Source of the DNA: a virus
Strand: one strand, 5' to 3'
IMG/VR virus record: IMGVR_UViG_3300005613_000255
Location: 1 to 32,577 of that record
Length of the DNA stretch: 32,577 nt
Part shown: positions 9,600 to 16,862 of the stretch, in pieces
Layout of the letters: every line of letters begins with the position of its first letter
Numbering within the stretch: position 1 is the stretch's first letter
Made by a program: the position numbers and the translations under genes
The notes under the pieces: generated by a model
Seen by the model: only the letters and a program-made list of their open reading frames with translations
Databases searched by the model: none
What the model was told of the DNA's origin: nothing

Positions 9600-10718
9600 T
9601 TAGGGTTTACTCTTGAAAAGACCAGTGTCATACCCAAGACTAGCAAAGCTAGTAATACCTTGCATCACACCTTGAGCCAACGGAGAGAACGTGCTTTGCT
9701 GAGCAGCAACAGCTTCCTGTGGTTTAGGTAAAGGTTTAGGTTTATAGATTGGAGTCCACTCAGGACGTGGTAGTGCAAACGGTACAGGGATTGGAGGTGC
9801 AATCTCAGGTAACAATTCAATACTGTTGATTGCCGCTGTATCAGCTTGCAATCGTTGCAGTTGGAACTGCTTACGAATAACAGCATCAGATGCACCAAGA
9901 TTATCTCTAGCAGCAGCAAACTGTGCTTGATCCATAAGCAACTGACCGTTGATCTTTTCGTAGTCAAGGTCAATGGCTCCCTCAGCAAACATCAACTGTT
10001 GAACAATTGAATCTTGGTTATTAATTAATTGCTGCACTGCTCCTGCTCTCTGTGCTCCAGCCTCAGCACTAATACCTTGCTGTAGTTTACGAGCACTACG
10101 ACCAGCTTGACCGACAGCTCTAGCACTACCTTGAGCCTTGAGTTGTTCTAAACGATTTTGTTGAAGAGATAGTTTAGTTTCTGTTTGAGCAGTACGTAGT
10201 GCTAATCCAGCCTCCCCTTTAACTTGACGACGCTTTAGATTAAGACCAGATACAGCAATACCATAATCAAACATGGTCTGCTGTTCATCAAAAGCAAACC
10301 CAAGCATCTGTTCCTGCATGTAACGATCTTGCTGCAGGTTAGCCATCTGCTGAGCCATATCGTTGTAGCTTACTTGTTGAGTAGCTTGAGCAACGGATTG
10401 GTTATAAACACGATTAGCTTGGTTAAACTCATAATCACGAATACCCATAAGGTATCCATACTCTTGAGCTAGGTTTGCTTCACGGTATTGTAGATCAGCT
10501 GCATAGTTGCGTTTTGCAATCTCTTGAGATTCTACTTGAAACTCATATTGACGTTTCTGTTCTCGGTTCTGATACTCCCAAACACTCTCGTTATACTTAT
10601 TCTGAGCCTTAGCTGCTTTACGAGCATCTTTATTAGATTTAGATGCAGCAGAAGAACCAAAGATACCAGAAGCAATACCTGTTGCTGCTCCAATAGCAGG
10701 TAATATCCAAGCTGCCAT
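9600..10718 (-). CDS. Internal virion protein, T7 gp14-like
   Basis: 372 residues, placed after tail tube B and before the gp15-like gene, as T7 gene 14 is. The N-terminus (AAWILPAIGAATGIASGIFG) is a hydrophobic Gly/Ala-rich segment, as expected for the protein that makes the outer-membrane part of the ejection channel. Residues 30-290 are Gln/Glu/Arg/Ala-rich with heptad-like character and no Cys. The C-terminal 80 residues are Pro-rich (IAPPIPVPFALPRPEW, KPKPLPKPQ). It begins 2 bases after the tail tube B stop. The family call is by position, size and composition. T7 gp14 is 196 residues, so this form is much longer. Confidence 0.78.
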   Translation of the reverse strand: MAAWILPAIGAATGIASGIFGSSAASKSNKDARKAAKAQNKYNESVWEYQNREQKRQYEFQVESQEIAKRNYAADLQYREANLAQEYGYLMGIRDYEFNQANRVYNQSVAQATQQVSYNDMAQQMANLQQDRYMQEQMLGFAFDEQQTMFDYGIAVSGLNLKRRQVKGEAGLALRTAQTETKLSLQQNRLEQLKAQGSARAVGQAGRSARKLQQGISAEAGAQRAGAVQQLINNQDSIVQQLMFAEGAIDLDYEKINGQLLMDQAQFAAARDNLGASDAVIRKQFQLQRLQADTAAINSIELLPEIAPPIPVPFALPRPEWTPIYKPKPLPKPQEAVAAQQSTFSPLAQGVMQGITSFASLGYDTGLFKSKP

Positions 10719-10720
10719 TC

Positions 10721-13156
10721 TCAGACCCTCCTATAGAATCGTGGTGTGTACTTTCCTTCCCACATCATTGCATTAATAGCAACGGGAAACGGTGAATCAT
10801 TAAACATTCTTACTAAAAAATTTTCTGTACGTTGATGGATGGGTAAGGTGAATACATTTTCATTATCTAGTGGTACATCATTAGCAAGATAATAATTAGC
10901 TTCAATAACTGGTTGAATGTCATACCACTCACTACGACCCTTAGCCTGTAACTTAAAGCTCATCATACCAGACAAACCAACAGCAAACTTCATACGTGAG
11001 ATGGTGAGGTTAGCTGTAAAGTCAGTATCAGTTTGACCAGGACGGAAGTAAATACGTGGTAGTTTTACGTCAAAGTCATACCTAAAACCAACAACCACAT
11101 CAGATGCAACACTTGTCAGATCCTTACCAGTGATACTGAAATAGTCACCAGTACCATCTGTACCACGATCAGGTGTTACGTTAAATCCAGACTCAACAAA
11201 TGAACCGCCAGACGTGTCACCTTTAATAACAATAATCGGATTCAATGTTGATACATCGTTAAAAGGTAGATAGCATTTAGTTGTCTTCGTAGCACTGTCA
11301 TAAGTCACACTAGAAGCAACAGCATACAAGTCAACACACGGGTTAACTTTTTCACCTTGGTTATTAACAATAATGCCTTGTTCTGGTGCTTGACTGAGGA
11401 CAGCTTTGCTGATGGTAAACTGGTCAGCTTGTTTAGTGACAGCATACATATTATCAGAACTTGTCACTAGAAACTGAACAGTGCCAGGCATCAACCAACT
11501 GAACCAAGCCTGCATCAAGTTATCCTTACCGTTGTTGTAATAAGCAAATAGGAATACTTCATTTAAGCTCTGACCACTCAATGCAATCAAGGAGTTCTGT
11601 GGACTAGCAATAATAGAATCCACATCAGGACTAATCCACTCCTTCACCACACGACTGATATCAAGAACTTGGGGGTTCTCTTGTTGACCCCTTGTTACCA
11701 TACCAAACACACGGGAATACCCAGGAGTCTTACTGATGAAGTTAATGTTAGTACCAACATCAACAGGTTCAATAGTTTTATCCATCTCATAATTAGAGAT
11801 AGTTCTGATAGTTGTCAATGCTGGGGTTAACACACCAGTATCAGAAAACATAATAAATTGCTGATCTTCCGAAAACAACACAACACCTTGAGCTGTAGGA
11901 ATTACAGCATGTAGTGCAGTTGGTCGGATGGAAGAACAACTAATGTCGATAGGATCAGAATCAATAATAGTTTGAGCAGAAGCGTGGTAGAAGTTATAAA
12001 AATCACCAGCTTGACTCATCGATACATTATCCTGTGACAAAAAACCAAGACGGTTGTTATGAAAGAATCCAGCAGTAATCTTTTGCCCAACAAAGCTAGG
12101 GTGTTCATTGGTTTCATCATCACCAACCAACCTATCTTCATAACTAATTTGCCTAAAGACAAATGTATCAGTAGCAGTATTAATTAACTCATGTGGCATC
12201 GTCGAAGCAGTCAACCCAGGAGATACATCAGGAGCAATAGTTTCCTCCCAATACCCCCTACCTGATACACCATCATCAGCAACAAATTTAACGTAGTAAT
12301 CATCAAGGCTGGAAGAAGTATTAATAATCTTGACAACACGACCGTGGTTAGATTGATCAGGAAGTTTACCTACGTTATTGACTTGATCTTGAAATACATA
12401 CAACCCTTGTGTATCAATACCACCTTGAGCAGAGATCGTAAAGGAAGCAGGAACACCACCATTGACACGAGTAATCAATAAGCTGTATCCATAGACAGTA
12501 AGAGTCCACGTACCAGCAAAGTCAGGATTAGATGCAGCTTGTTGAGCAGCAATGAGAGCATCTAACGCATCACGGAGGTGGTGGTTTGTATTAACAGAAC
12601 CACTGTTATCCAACATATCTTCATATGTCGTCCCGGATTGAGGTGTTACAGTAGCATCTAATCCTTGCAGAGTTATTGTATACTCAAAGTCCGCAATTAA
12701 CGAATTCAATACAACAATAGCTTGTGTATTAGGATAGGAAGTAGGAGCAGCTTGAGTAGTTACTGTGACACTATCATTAATGATAATGCTGGTATCTTGA
12801 ATAGTAATGAGCTTATAGTTATCTTTAGTACCACTAAGATACCCCGTACCGTCTGGATAGGTTACAGTGCAGGTGTTACCAGTTTCAGCATTCCAAATAT
12901 TAATGGAAGTACCTTTGATAACACCAATGTATTCTTCATCGTCATCACGGTTAATATAAAACCACTTACCATCATCATAAGTAGTACCAGTACCGATGTT
13001 TACAATGTGTTCAAACCCAGGTCGTTTAGTTAATCCAAAAGTAGGATCAGGGTATCCGTTATAGCACTCACGGACCTGACCGGGTAGTTTCTTATCATCT
13101 GATTGTTTGGATACCCCACCGAGGTAACTTGTAATCCGTTGAGTAACTGCTGCCAT
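10721..13156 (-). CDS. Tail tubular protein B (T7 gp12-like nozzle)
   Basis: 811 residues, close to T7 gp12 (794). The N-terminus AVTQRITSYLGGVSKQSDD...PGQVRECYNGYPD...GLTKRPGFEHI is the typical start of this family. The rest is beta-rich with many Asp/Thr/Asn, and the C-terminus ends GKYTPRFYRRV. Six copies form the tail nozzle below the gp11 ring. The start ATG overlaps the tail tube A stop by one base (TAATG), so translation of the two tail proteins is probably coupled. Confidence 0.93.
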   Translation of the reverse strand: MAAVTQRITSYLGGVSKQSDDKKLPGQVRECYNGYPDPTFGLTKRPGFEHIVNIGTGTTYDDGKWFYINRDDDEEYIGVIKGTSINIWNAETGNTCTVTYPDGTGYLSGTKDNYKLITIQDTSIIINDSVTVTTQAAPTSYPNTQAIVVLNSLIADFEYTITLQGLDATVTPQSGTTYEDMLDNSGSVNTNHHLRDALDALIAAQQAASNPDFAGTWTLTVYGYSLLITRVNGGVPASFTISAQGGIDTQGLYVFQDQVNNVGKLPDQSNHGRVVKIINTSSSLDDYYVKFVADDGVSGRGYWEETIAPDVSPGLTASTMPHELINTATDTFVFRQISYEDRLVGDDETNEHPSFVGQKITAGFFHNNRLGFLSQDNVSMSQAGDFYNFYHASAQTIIDSDPIDISCSSIRPTALHAVIPTAQGVVLFSEDQQFIMFSDTGVLTPALTTIRTISNYEMDKTIEPVDVGTNINFISKTPGYSRVFGMVTRGQQENPQVLDISRVVKEWISPDVDSIIASPQNSLIALSGQSLNEVFLFAYYNNGKDNLMQAWFSWLMPGTVQFLVTSSDNMYAVTKQADQFTISKAVLSQAPEQGIIVNNQGEKVNPCVDLYAVASSVTYDSATKTTKCYLPFNDVSTLNPIIVIKGDTSGGSFVESGFNVTPDRGTDGTGDYFSITGKDLTSVASDVVVGFRYDFDVKLPRIYFRPGQTDTDFTANLTISRMKFAVGLSGMMSFKLQAKGRSEWYDIQPVIEANYYLANDVPLDNENVFTLPIHQRTENFLVRMFNDSPFPVAINAMMWEGKYTPRFYRRV

Positions 13157-13779
13157 TATCTATAAAGAGCTTGGAATGGTTTGTAAGAACGATAGTTATT
13201 AGTCTCTGAACCATGACCGAAGTACGTGTAATCACCTTGATTGCATTCATACTCCATTGCCATAGCGCGAGTAAAAGCTTCCTTTTGTTGAAGGATTTGG
13301 TATTGATTAGGGTCACCAACAATACGACTAGATACAATAGCTGCTGATCTAGCAGTAATAAAATCTTGAATAGGTCGGGGGAGATCTACCCAATCAAAGA
13401 GCCAAATAATGTCACACTCAACATTTTCTTTGCCCTCAGCCCAAGTGTAAGAGTGACTAATTTTGTCGTATAATTTACCACTACGACGTACAACATCATA
13501 CCCCATATTATTTGGATTATCAGATAAGTCAATCTGAAGCATATTATTGGGGATTAAAATTTCATTATTATTATCAGGAACCATTTCATAATTTAGTTCC
13601 TTGTTGAACGACCATCCCTCAGCCTGTACTTCCCTGGAGACTTCAAGAAGAGTCTGGTAAGCAATCGCAACGTCCGGGTTGGTTTGATCTAGGGTAGTCA
13701 CAGGCGCTTGACCACATGACTGCAGAATTTGATTTACAGCAGGTAGTTCCTGTGCTGAGTTAGTGGTAGGAAAAGCCAT
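13156..13779 (-). CDS. Tail tubular protein A (T7 gp11-like adaptor)
   Basis: 207 residues, near the 196 of T7 gp11. Recognisable family parts are the N-terminal NSAQELPAVNQILQSCGQAPV, the central EGWSFNKE and a C-terminal segment with DLPRPIQDFITARSAA. The protein forms the ring between portal and nozzle. It is the first gene after the capsid terminator, with only about 7 bases between its ATG and the terminator T-run, so its mRNA must come from read-through or from a start within or very near the terminator region. Confidence 0.93.
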   Translation of the reverse strand: MAFPTTNSAQELPAVNQILQSCGQAPVTTLDQTNPDVAIAYQTLLEVSREVQAEGWSFNKELNYEMVPDNNNEILIPNNMLQIDLSDNPNNMGYDVVRRSGKLYDKISHSYTWAEGKENVECDIIWLFDWVDLPRPIQDFITARSAAIVSSRIVGDPNQYQILQQKEAFTRAMAMEYECNQGDYTYFGHGSETNNYRSYKPFQALYR

Positions 13780-13785
13780 ATAGAT

Positions 13786-13813
13786 AAAAAAAAGGGGACC
13801 CCGAAGGATCCCC
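13786..13813 (-). terminator. Intrinsic terminator after the capsid gene (T-phi equivalent)
   Basis: On the minus strand GGGGATCC, loop TTCG, GGGTCCCC make an 8-bp stem (one G-U) with a UUCG tetraloop, followed by eight T. It begins 14 bases after the capsid stop codon. T7 has its main phage terminator at the same place after gene 10, which makes capsid mRNA the most abundant transcript. Confidence 0.93.
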
Positions 13814-13827
13814 CATAAAGAACAAAA

Positions 13828-14964
13828 TCAGAATGCAGAAGGAGCAGAAGCACCAACATACAGTTCAACAGAAGCAGCAGGGTTGAGGTAGTCAGCACCA
13901 CAAGCCATGCGACCCAGCATCACGTCACCCTGATAAATCACGGAAACGTCACCGCTAGTCACTTGGACTTGGGGACCAATTGCTTCAACCATACCAGCAG
14001 CCTCTTTCTGGAAGATAAGGCCGCAGGACTTAGCACCAACTTCAGCAGCAGTACCATAGTCATTGTTGACACCAGTGGTTGCACCGGAAGCATTCTCCAG
14101 AGCAGGTCCAACGAAGTCACCAGTATTGGTAGGAGAGGTCACACCAGTGGTGCCCCCATAAGCAGTACCATACTTACCCAGGAACGGGATGTTCATGGAC
14201 TTGTAGATACGGATACCAGCGATCTCAATGATGCCGTTACCGGACTGCAGAGCAGTACCTTGTTCGTCACGGTTGATCAGGTAAGCACCGGATCCAGAAC
14301 CACCAACACCTTGGATCAGTTCATAGTACTGACGGGGGTTGAGGACAGCCACACGACCTTCACCACTCACACCCTTCTCATCAAGGGCAGCAGCAGCGTC
14401 ATAGAAAGCAGCAACAAGGTTGCTTGCCACATAAGCATCAGAATCGTTAGCGGTAGCACCAACACGAATCTGAGTACCACCTGGCTCTACATAGTTAGTA
14501 GCAGACACAGGAGAAGCAGCACGAGCACCACGAGTGATAGCACGGAATGCCAGACGGTCATATTTTTCTGCCAGAGCATAGCCGATCTTACGGCTGATCT
14601 CAGAGCGCAGATCATAATGAGAAAGAACTTCATCAAGCTCATACACGAAAGCAGAGCTGATCAGCAGGTCATCACAGGTGATGGTCTTCTCGGCCACCGG
14701 GGGTGCACCGTTGCTGTCACCAAGAATGCTGTTTCCAGGAGTATGGAACTCAGAGCTGGTACGACCCGTGAAGATGAACTGCAAAGATTTGCCGTTCTTC
14801 AGGGTACGCTTCATGATCAGATCCCGAGCAATAGTGTTGTGCTGGAATCCTTTGAACATCTCACCGCTAAAAAGCTTGAGATACAGGGCGCGGCGATCCG
14901 CACCGAAATTAGATGAACCCGGTACAGTAAGCTGTGCGGGGTTCACAGAAGATTGAAATGCCAT
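13828..14964 (-). CDS. Major capsid protein (T7 gp10-like)
   Basis: 378 residues with the T7-type HK97-fold capsid pattern: a start rich in Ser/Asn/Pro, then ADRRALYLKLFSGEMFKGFQ, IARDLIMKRTLKNGKSLQF, a loop with GRTSSEFHTPGN, and ITCDDLLISSAFVYELDE. The C-terminal half has the conserved DVMLGRMACGADYLNP segment. The closest neighbours are the LAGLIDADG gene, whose stop is 11 bases upstream, and a strong terminator 14 bases downstream. The start has only a weak purine-rich stretch (AAGAAAA) ahead of it. I see no frameshift signal for a longer minor form such as T7 10B. Confidence 0.96.
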   Translation of the reverse strand: MAFQSSVNPAQLTVPGSSNFGADRRALYLKLFSGEMFKGFQHNTIARDLIMKRTLKNGKSLQFIFTGRTSSEFHTPGNSILGDSNGAPPVAEKTITCDDLLISSAFVYELDEVLSHYDLRSEISRKIGYALAEKYDRLAFRAITRGARAASPVSATNYVEPGGTQIRVGATANDSDAYVASNLVAAFYDAAAALDEKGVSGEGRVAVLNPRQYYELIQGVGGSGSGAYLINRDEQGTALQSGNGIIEIAGIRIYKSMNIPFLGKYGTAYGGTTGVTSPTNTGDFVGPALENASGATTGVNNDYGTAAEVGAKSCGLIFQKEAAGMVEAIGPQVQVTSGDVSVIYQGDVMLGRMACGADYLNPAASVELYVGASAPSAF

Positions 14965-14975
14965 TTTTCTTAAAA

Positions 14976-15278
14976 TTAGAGTTCAGTATCGTCTAAAACA
15001 TTTAATGTTTTGTAGGCACGACGTTCTCCAAGATAAGGTAGAAGTTGTTCTAGAATTACCTTACACTGTTTACCAACAATTTGCCACTCATATTGGGTTT
15101 TGTGGGGATGACGCTCGCGAGTGCGTACATTTCCCAGCCCAAATAAAGCTACAAATTTATTGACAACATCTTTATCAGTCATAGTAAGACCGATTTTAGG
15201 ATATTTCCCATTGCGTGTAATGTAACCTTCTCCTTCAAAGAGCCCGGCAGCCCAGGCAATTTGCAAATTTGTTACCAT
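14976..15278 (-). CDS. LAGLIDADG homing endonuclease, single-motif, free-standing
   Basis: 100 residues. WAAGLFEGEGYI at about residues 9-20 is the LAGLIDADG helix with its catalytic acidic residue. It is followed by KIGLTMTDKDVV and, later, LLPYLGERRAYKTLNVLDD, the usual beta-sheet and C-terminal helix of the family. One motif means it should act as a homodimer that cuts a long, near-palindromic DNA site. It sits 11 bases before the capsid gene, outside any recognisable intron; the endolysin and capsid frames on either side are intact. This is the layout of a free-standing homing endonuclease, which usually cuts homologous DNA of relatives that lack it. It must be co-transcribed with the capsid gene. 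Confidence 0.88.
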   Translation of the reverse strand: MVTNLQIAWAAGLFEGEGYITRNGKYPKIGLTMTDKDVVNKFVALFGLGNVRTRERHPHKTQYEWQIVGKQCKVILEQLLPYLGERRAYKTLNVLDDTEL

Positions 15279-15283
15279 GGTTT

Positions 15284-15407
15284 TTAAAGTTTTGAGATCT
15301 TAGGGCGTCTCAGTGCCACAGCTGCGGCAAAGGGTATCGGACGTATCCGGCCAATGCCAATAGGAATCAGGTCCGACTCTGAGGTGCCTGATTCCCGTTC
15401 GGGAGTA
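15284..15407 (-). other. Structured non-coding leader between endolysin and LAGLIDADG/capsid genes
   Basis: This is the longest stretch without a convincing gene and is visibly richer in G+C than its surroundings. Read on the minus strand it can form a series of hairpins: TCCC-GAAC-GGGA; GGAATCAGG/CCTGATTCC with a 15-base loop (15363-15395); CGGA-TACG-TCCG (15338-15349); TGCCGC-AGCT-GTGGCA (15314-15329); and TGAGA/TCTCA (15292-15311). The first two share GGGA and exclude each other. A 64-codon frame crosses the region but looks like chance. Possible roles are a promoter or processing leader for the capsid message, or part of the mobile element carrying the homing endonuclease. Confidence 0.55.
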
Positions 15408-16076
15408 TTAGATAACTCTCTGGCAAATAGCGTAGTAATGTTTCCTATCATCAAGCCCGTTATACCCACCATTAACACGGAGAGTAACTTGCTCTACTGT
15501 AGGATTAGTATCACACAATTCGTTCATTCCATTTGACTGCCACCAATAACCAGCAGAGGAGAATGGATAATGTTCAGCAACATAATCCACTCCTTCCATT
15601 ACTCTAGGATCACCAATGTAATCAGAGAACTTCTGGTAGTTGTAACGTCCAGAGAGTTGGATATATCCAGCCCCCTTGTACAAAGGACCATCTCCAGGTT
15701 CTGTATTACCGATGTCAGTTCTACCCTCTAGATACCATCCATCACTGATCTCTTTTTTCCAACGTCCTCCACCAGACTCATGAGCAGTCTGACTAAGGAA
15801 ATGTCTAATACGAGAAGGGGTAGTAATTTGAAATCTTTCAAGACATTTGTTCAGTTCAGCAACTTCATGGTTTTTAATTACTGTAACAGAACATTGCCAA
15901 ACTTCAGCTAGTTGTCGTTTTGTTACATAAACATAACTAGCTCGTTTGTTCCTATACTGTTTAGCAAACTCTTCTAGTTGATCATTAGTGAGTTGGGATT
16001 GCAACCACTTAAAAGCTTGTTTTTGATGTACCTCTTCTTTGTAGTAAAGAGCAGCATCAGTGAGGTTGATAGTCAT
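15408..16076 (-). CDS. Endolysin, GH19 chitinase/lysozyme-type
   Basis: 222 residues. Residues 1-65 are a helical, charged N-terminal extension. From about 85 a GH19 domain follows: [18 protein letters not shown] with the likely catalytic Glu at 100, then [17 protein letters not shown] (about 131-147) and [17 protein letters not shown] near the end. GH19 enzymes hydrolyse beta-1,4 links in peptidoglycan or chitin; in a phage this is the lysis enzyme. It replaces the amidase lysozyme (gp3.5) of T7 and lies among the structural genes. I see no signal peptide, so a holin outside this window is probably needed. Its ATG overlaps the preceding stop (ATGA). Confidence 0.9.
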   Translation of the reverse strand: MTINLTDAALYYKEEVHQKQAFKWLQSQLTNDQLEEFAKQYRNKRASYVYVTKRQLAEVWQCSVTVIKNHEVAELNKCLERFQITTPSRIRHFLSQTAHESGGGRWKKEISDGWYLEGRTDIGNTEPGDGPLYKGAGYIQLSGRYNYQKFSDYIGDPRVMEGVDYVAEHYPFSSAGYWWQSNGMNELCDTNPTVEQVTLRVNGGYNGLDDRKHYYAICQRVI

Positions 16077-16222
16077 TTTTTCTTAGCAGTTTTAGCAGCT
16101 CTTTTAAAGTTAGCAGCAGTAGGAGCACCTTTGCTCCCAGGCTTACGCATCTTCTCGCCAGAGCCCGCAGCGATTCTTTTACGCTTTGCGTGAATGTTCG
16201 AATAAAGACCTTGTTTAGCCAT
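16073..16222 (-). CDS. Small basic phage protein, KGLYxNI...[16 protein letters not shown] type
   Basis: 49 residues starting [18 protein letters not shown] and ending in a Lys/Ala-rich tail ([10 protein letters not shown]). The block around [16 protein letters not shown] recurs in many marine and environmental phage genomes as a conserved protein of unknown function (from memory). It has about 15 Lys/Arg and no Cys, which suggests nucleic-acid or virion contact. It overlaps the upstream stop by 8 bases (ATGGCTAA) and the endolysin start by 4 bases, which supports it as a real gene despite its size. Confidence 0.82.
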   Translation of the reverse strand: MAKQGLYSNIHAKRKRIAAGSGEKMRKPGSKGAPTAANFKRAAKTAKKK

Positions 16223-16436
16223 AAGATGTCTTCCCTTTTCTTTTTACTAGAGGAAGTTGTGGGCCAGTACGTTTCATAAACGTATCTTTCTCATTAGGGT
16301 TAGTTGTTCCCTTACCCTTATCATAAATCTTCTTACCTTTCATTGCTCCCCTATGTCCGGGGCCAATTTCATAGGAAGGAGCAGATGAAACAAAGTTACT
16401 ATCGAAAGCTTTTTGATCTACTTTTTTGTTTTTCAT
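16215..16436 (-). CDS. Small basic protein of unknown function
   Basis: 73 residues from the ATG at 16436, which overlaps the previous stop by one base (TAATG). An in-frame ATG four codons upstream lies inside the previous gene and is less likely. The protein is Lys/Gly-rich with blocks such as GPGHRGAMKGKKIYDKGKG and ends GKTSYG. I recognise no catalytic motif. Its neighbours on both sides are equally small and basic, so the four probably share a structural or nucleic-acid-binding role in virion assembly. That is inference from composition and place only. Confidence 0.75.
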   Translation of the reverse strand: MKNKKVDQKAFDSNFVSSAPSYEIGPGHRGAMKGKKIYDKGKGTTNPNEKDTFMKRTGPQLPLVKRKGKTSYG

Positions 16437-16711
16437 TAGCATTTCCATTTACGTAGAGCAAGAGCCTTTCGTGTTGGACGACCCTTCTCATCTTTCATTG
16501 GTCCCTTAACACCAGACATTCTAGCACAGAAGGAACGCTTACGGGGTCCACCTTTAGGCTGTGGTGCCTTCAGGTTGGATCCCGTTTCTCTATTGTATTT
16601 TTCCCGCCCTGCTTTTGTCAAGCCACCAGAGCGGGATTTATGTTTACCAATTTTTAGGCTAACACTAGGCTTACTTTTTGTAGCCACCTTTGCCACCTTT
16701 CTTCTTACCAC
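16436..16711 (-). CDS. Small basic protein (DUF6321-like), probable GTG start
   Basis: The frame encodes 91 residues. The core SGGLTKAGREKYNRETGSN...GGPRKRSFCARMSGVKGPM...RKALALRKWKC matches a family of small phage proteins I know as DUF6321 (name from memory). No ATG precedes the conserved core, so it must start at GTG (16711, 16696 or 16687), at another rare codon, or through a +1 frame change from the 15-codon gene at 16671-16718 that covers its first codons. It is strongly basic, with two Cys in conserved positions. The function is unknown. The exact start is the least certain part of this entry. Confidence 0.78.
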   Translation of the reverse strand: MVRRKVAKVATKSKPSVSLKIGKHKSRSGGLTKAGREKYNRETGSNLKAPQPKGGPRKRSFCARMSGVKGPMKDEKGRPTRKALALRKWKC

Positions 16712-16718
16712 ATGCCAT
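16671..16718 (-). CDS. 15-residue Lys/Gly mini-protein MACGKKKGGKGGYKK
   Basis: An ATG at 16718 overlaps the hli stop by one base (TGATG), and GGAG lies about 7 bases before it in the hli end, a good ribosome site. It reads MACGKKKGGKGGYKK then TAA. The frame is nested in the 5' end of the next gene, in a different frame. The stop is preceded by AAA AAG, so ribosomes might slip +1 here and continue into the next frame to give a joined protein starting MACGKKK. Either way, strong initiation at this ATG would drive translation of the DUF6321-like gene, which lacks its own ATG. Confidence 0.5.
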   Translation of the reverse strand: MACGKKKGGKGGYKK

Positions 16719-16849
16719 CACCATACTCCGGGGATAATTTGTCCAGTCAATGAATACGCACCAAGCGCAGCAATAACGCCCAGCATAGCCAGGCGTCCAT
16801 TCAGCATCTCTGCTCGTTCGTTATAAGTCACAGTGTATTCTTTATTCAT
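16718..16849 (-). CDS. hli: High-light-inducible protein (Hli, single-helix LHC-like)
   Basis: 43 residues from the ATG at 16849. Residues 11-41 carry the complete Hli signature: ERAEMLNGRLAMLGVIAALG then AYSLTGQIIPG, i.e. the E..N.R.AM.G chlorophyll-binding helix and the TGQ.IPG end. Hli proteins sit in the thylakoid membrane, bind chlorophyll and carotenoid, and protect photosystems under light stress. Cyanophages carry them to keep the host photosynthetically active during infection. It lies 13 bases after the scaffold gene, so it would be made late with virion proteins. The longer upstream frame overlaps the scaffold end and is not needed. No clear Shine-Dalgarno is present. Confidence 0.93.
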   Translation of the reverse strand: MNKEYTVTYNERAEMLNGRLAMLGVIAALGAYSLTGQIIPGVW

Positions 16850-16862
16850 TGGGTGTTGTTTA

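Noticed and set aside
13963-14916. Long plus-strand open frame (317 codons) opposite the capsid gene
   Set aside because: It is Ser/Thr-rich antisense of a well-conserved capsid gene, with no ribosome site or family motif; codon bias of the capsid gene explains its openness.
14995-15011. Near-palindrome AAAACATT-T-AATGTTTT near the end of the LAGLIDADG gene
   Set aside because: A-T-rich, fully coding and adjacent to no start or stop of note; expected by chance in this composition.
15391-15410. TAATAC followed by GGGAA on the minus strand, recalling the T7 promoter
   Set aside because: The distance to the G-run is 3 bases too short, the rest of the T7 consensus is missing, and this phage polymerase is too diverged to assume the same site.
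15361-15412. CCCGTTCGGGA motif resembling a tRNA T-arm
   Set aside because: No acceptor, D-arm or anticodon arm can be fitted on either strand; the piece is a simple 4-bp hairpin.
15284-15478. 64-codon minus-strand frame across the structured leader, with a hydrophobic start
   Set aside because: It overlaps the conserved endolysin end by 71 bases, has no ribosome site, and its second half codes an unlikely Ile/Pro/Arg mix produced by the hairpins. It could be a tiny membrane protein, but I cannot support it.
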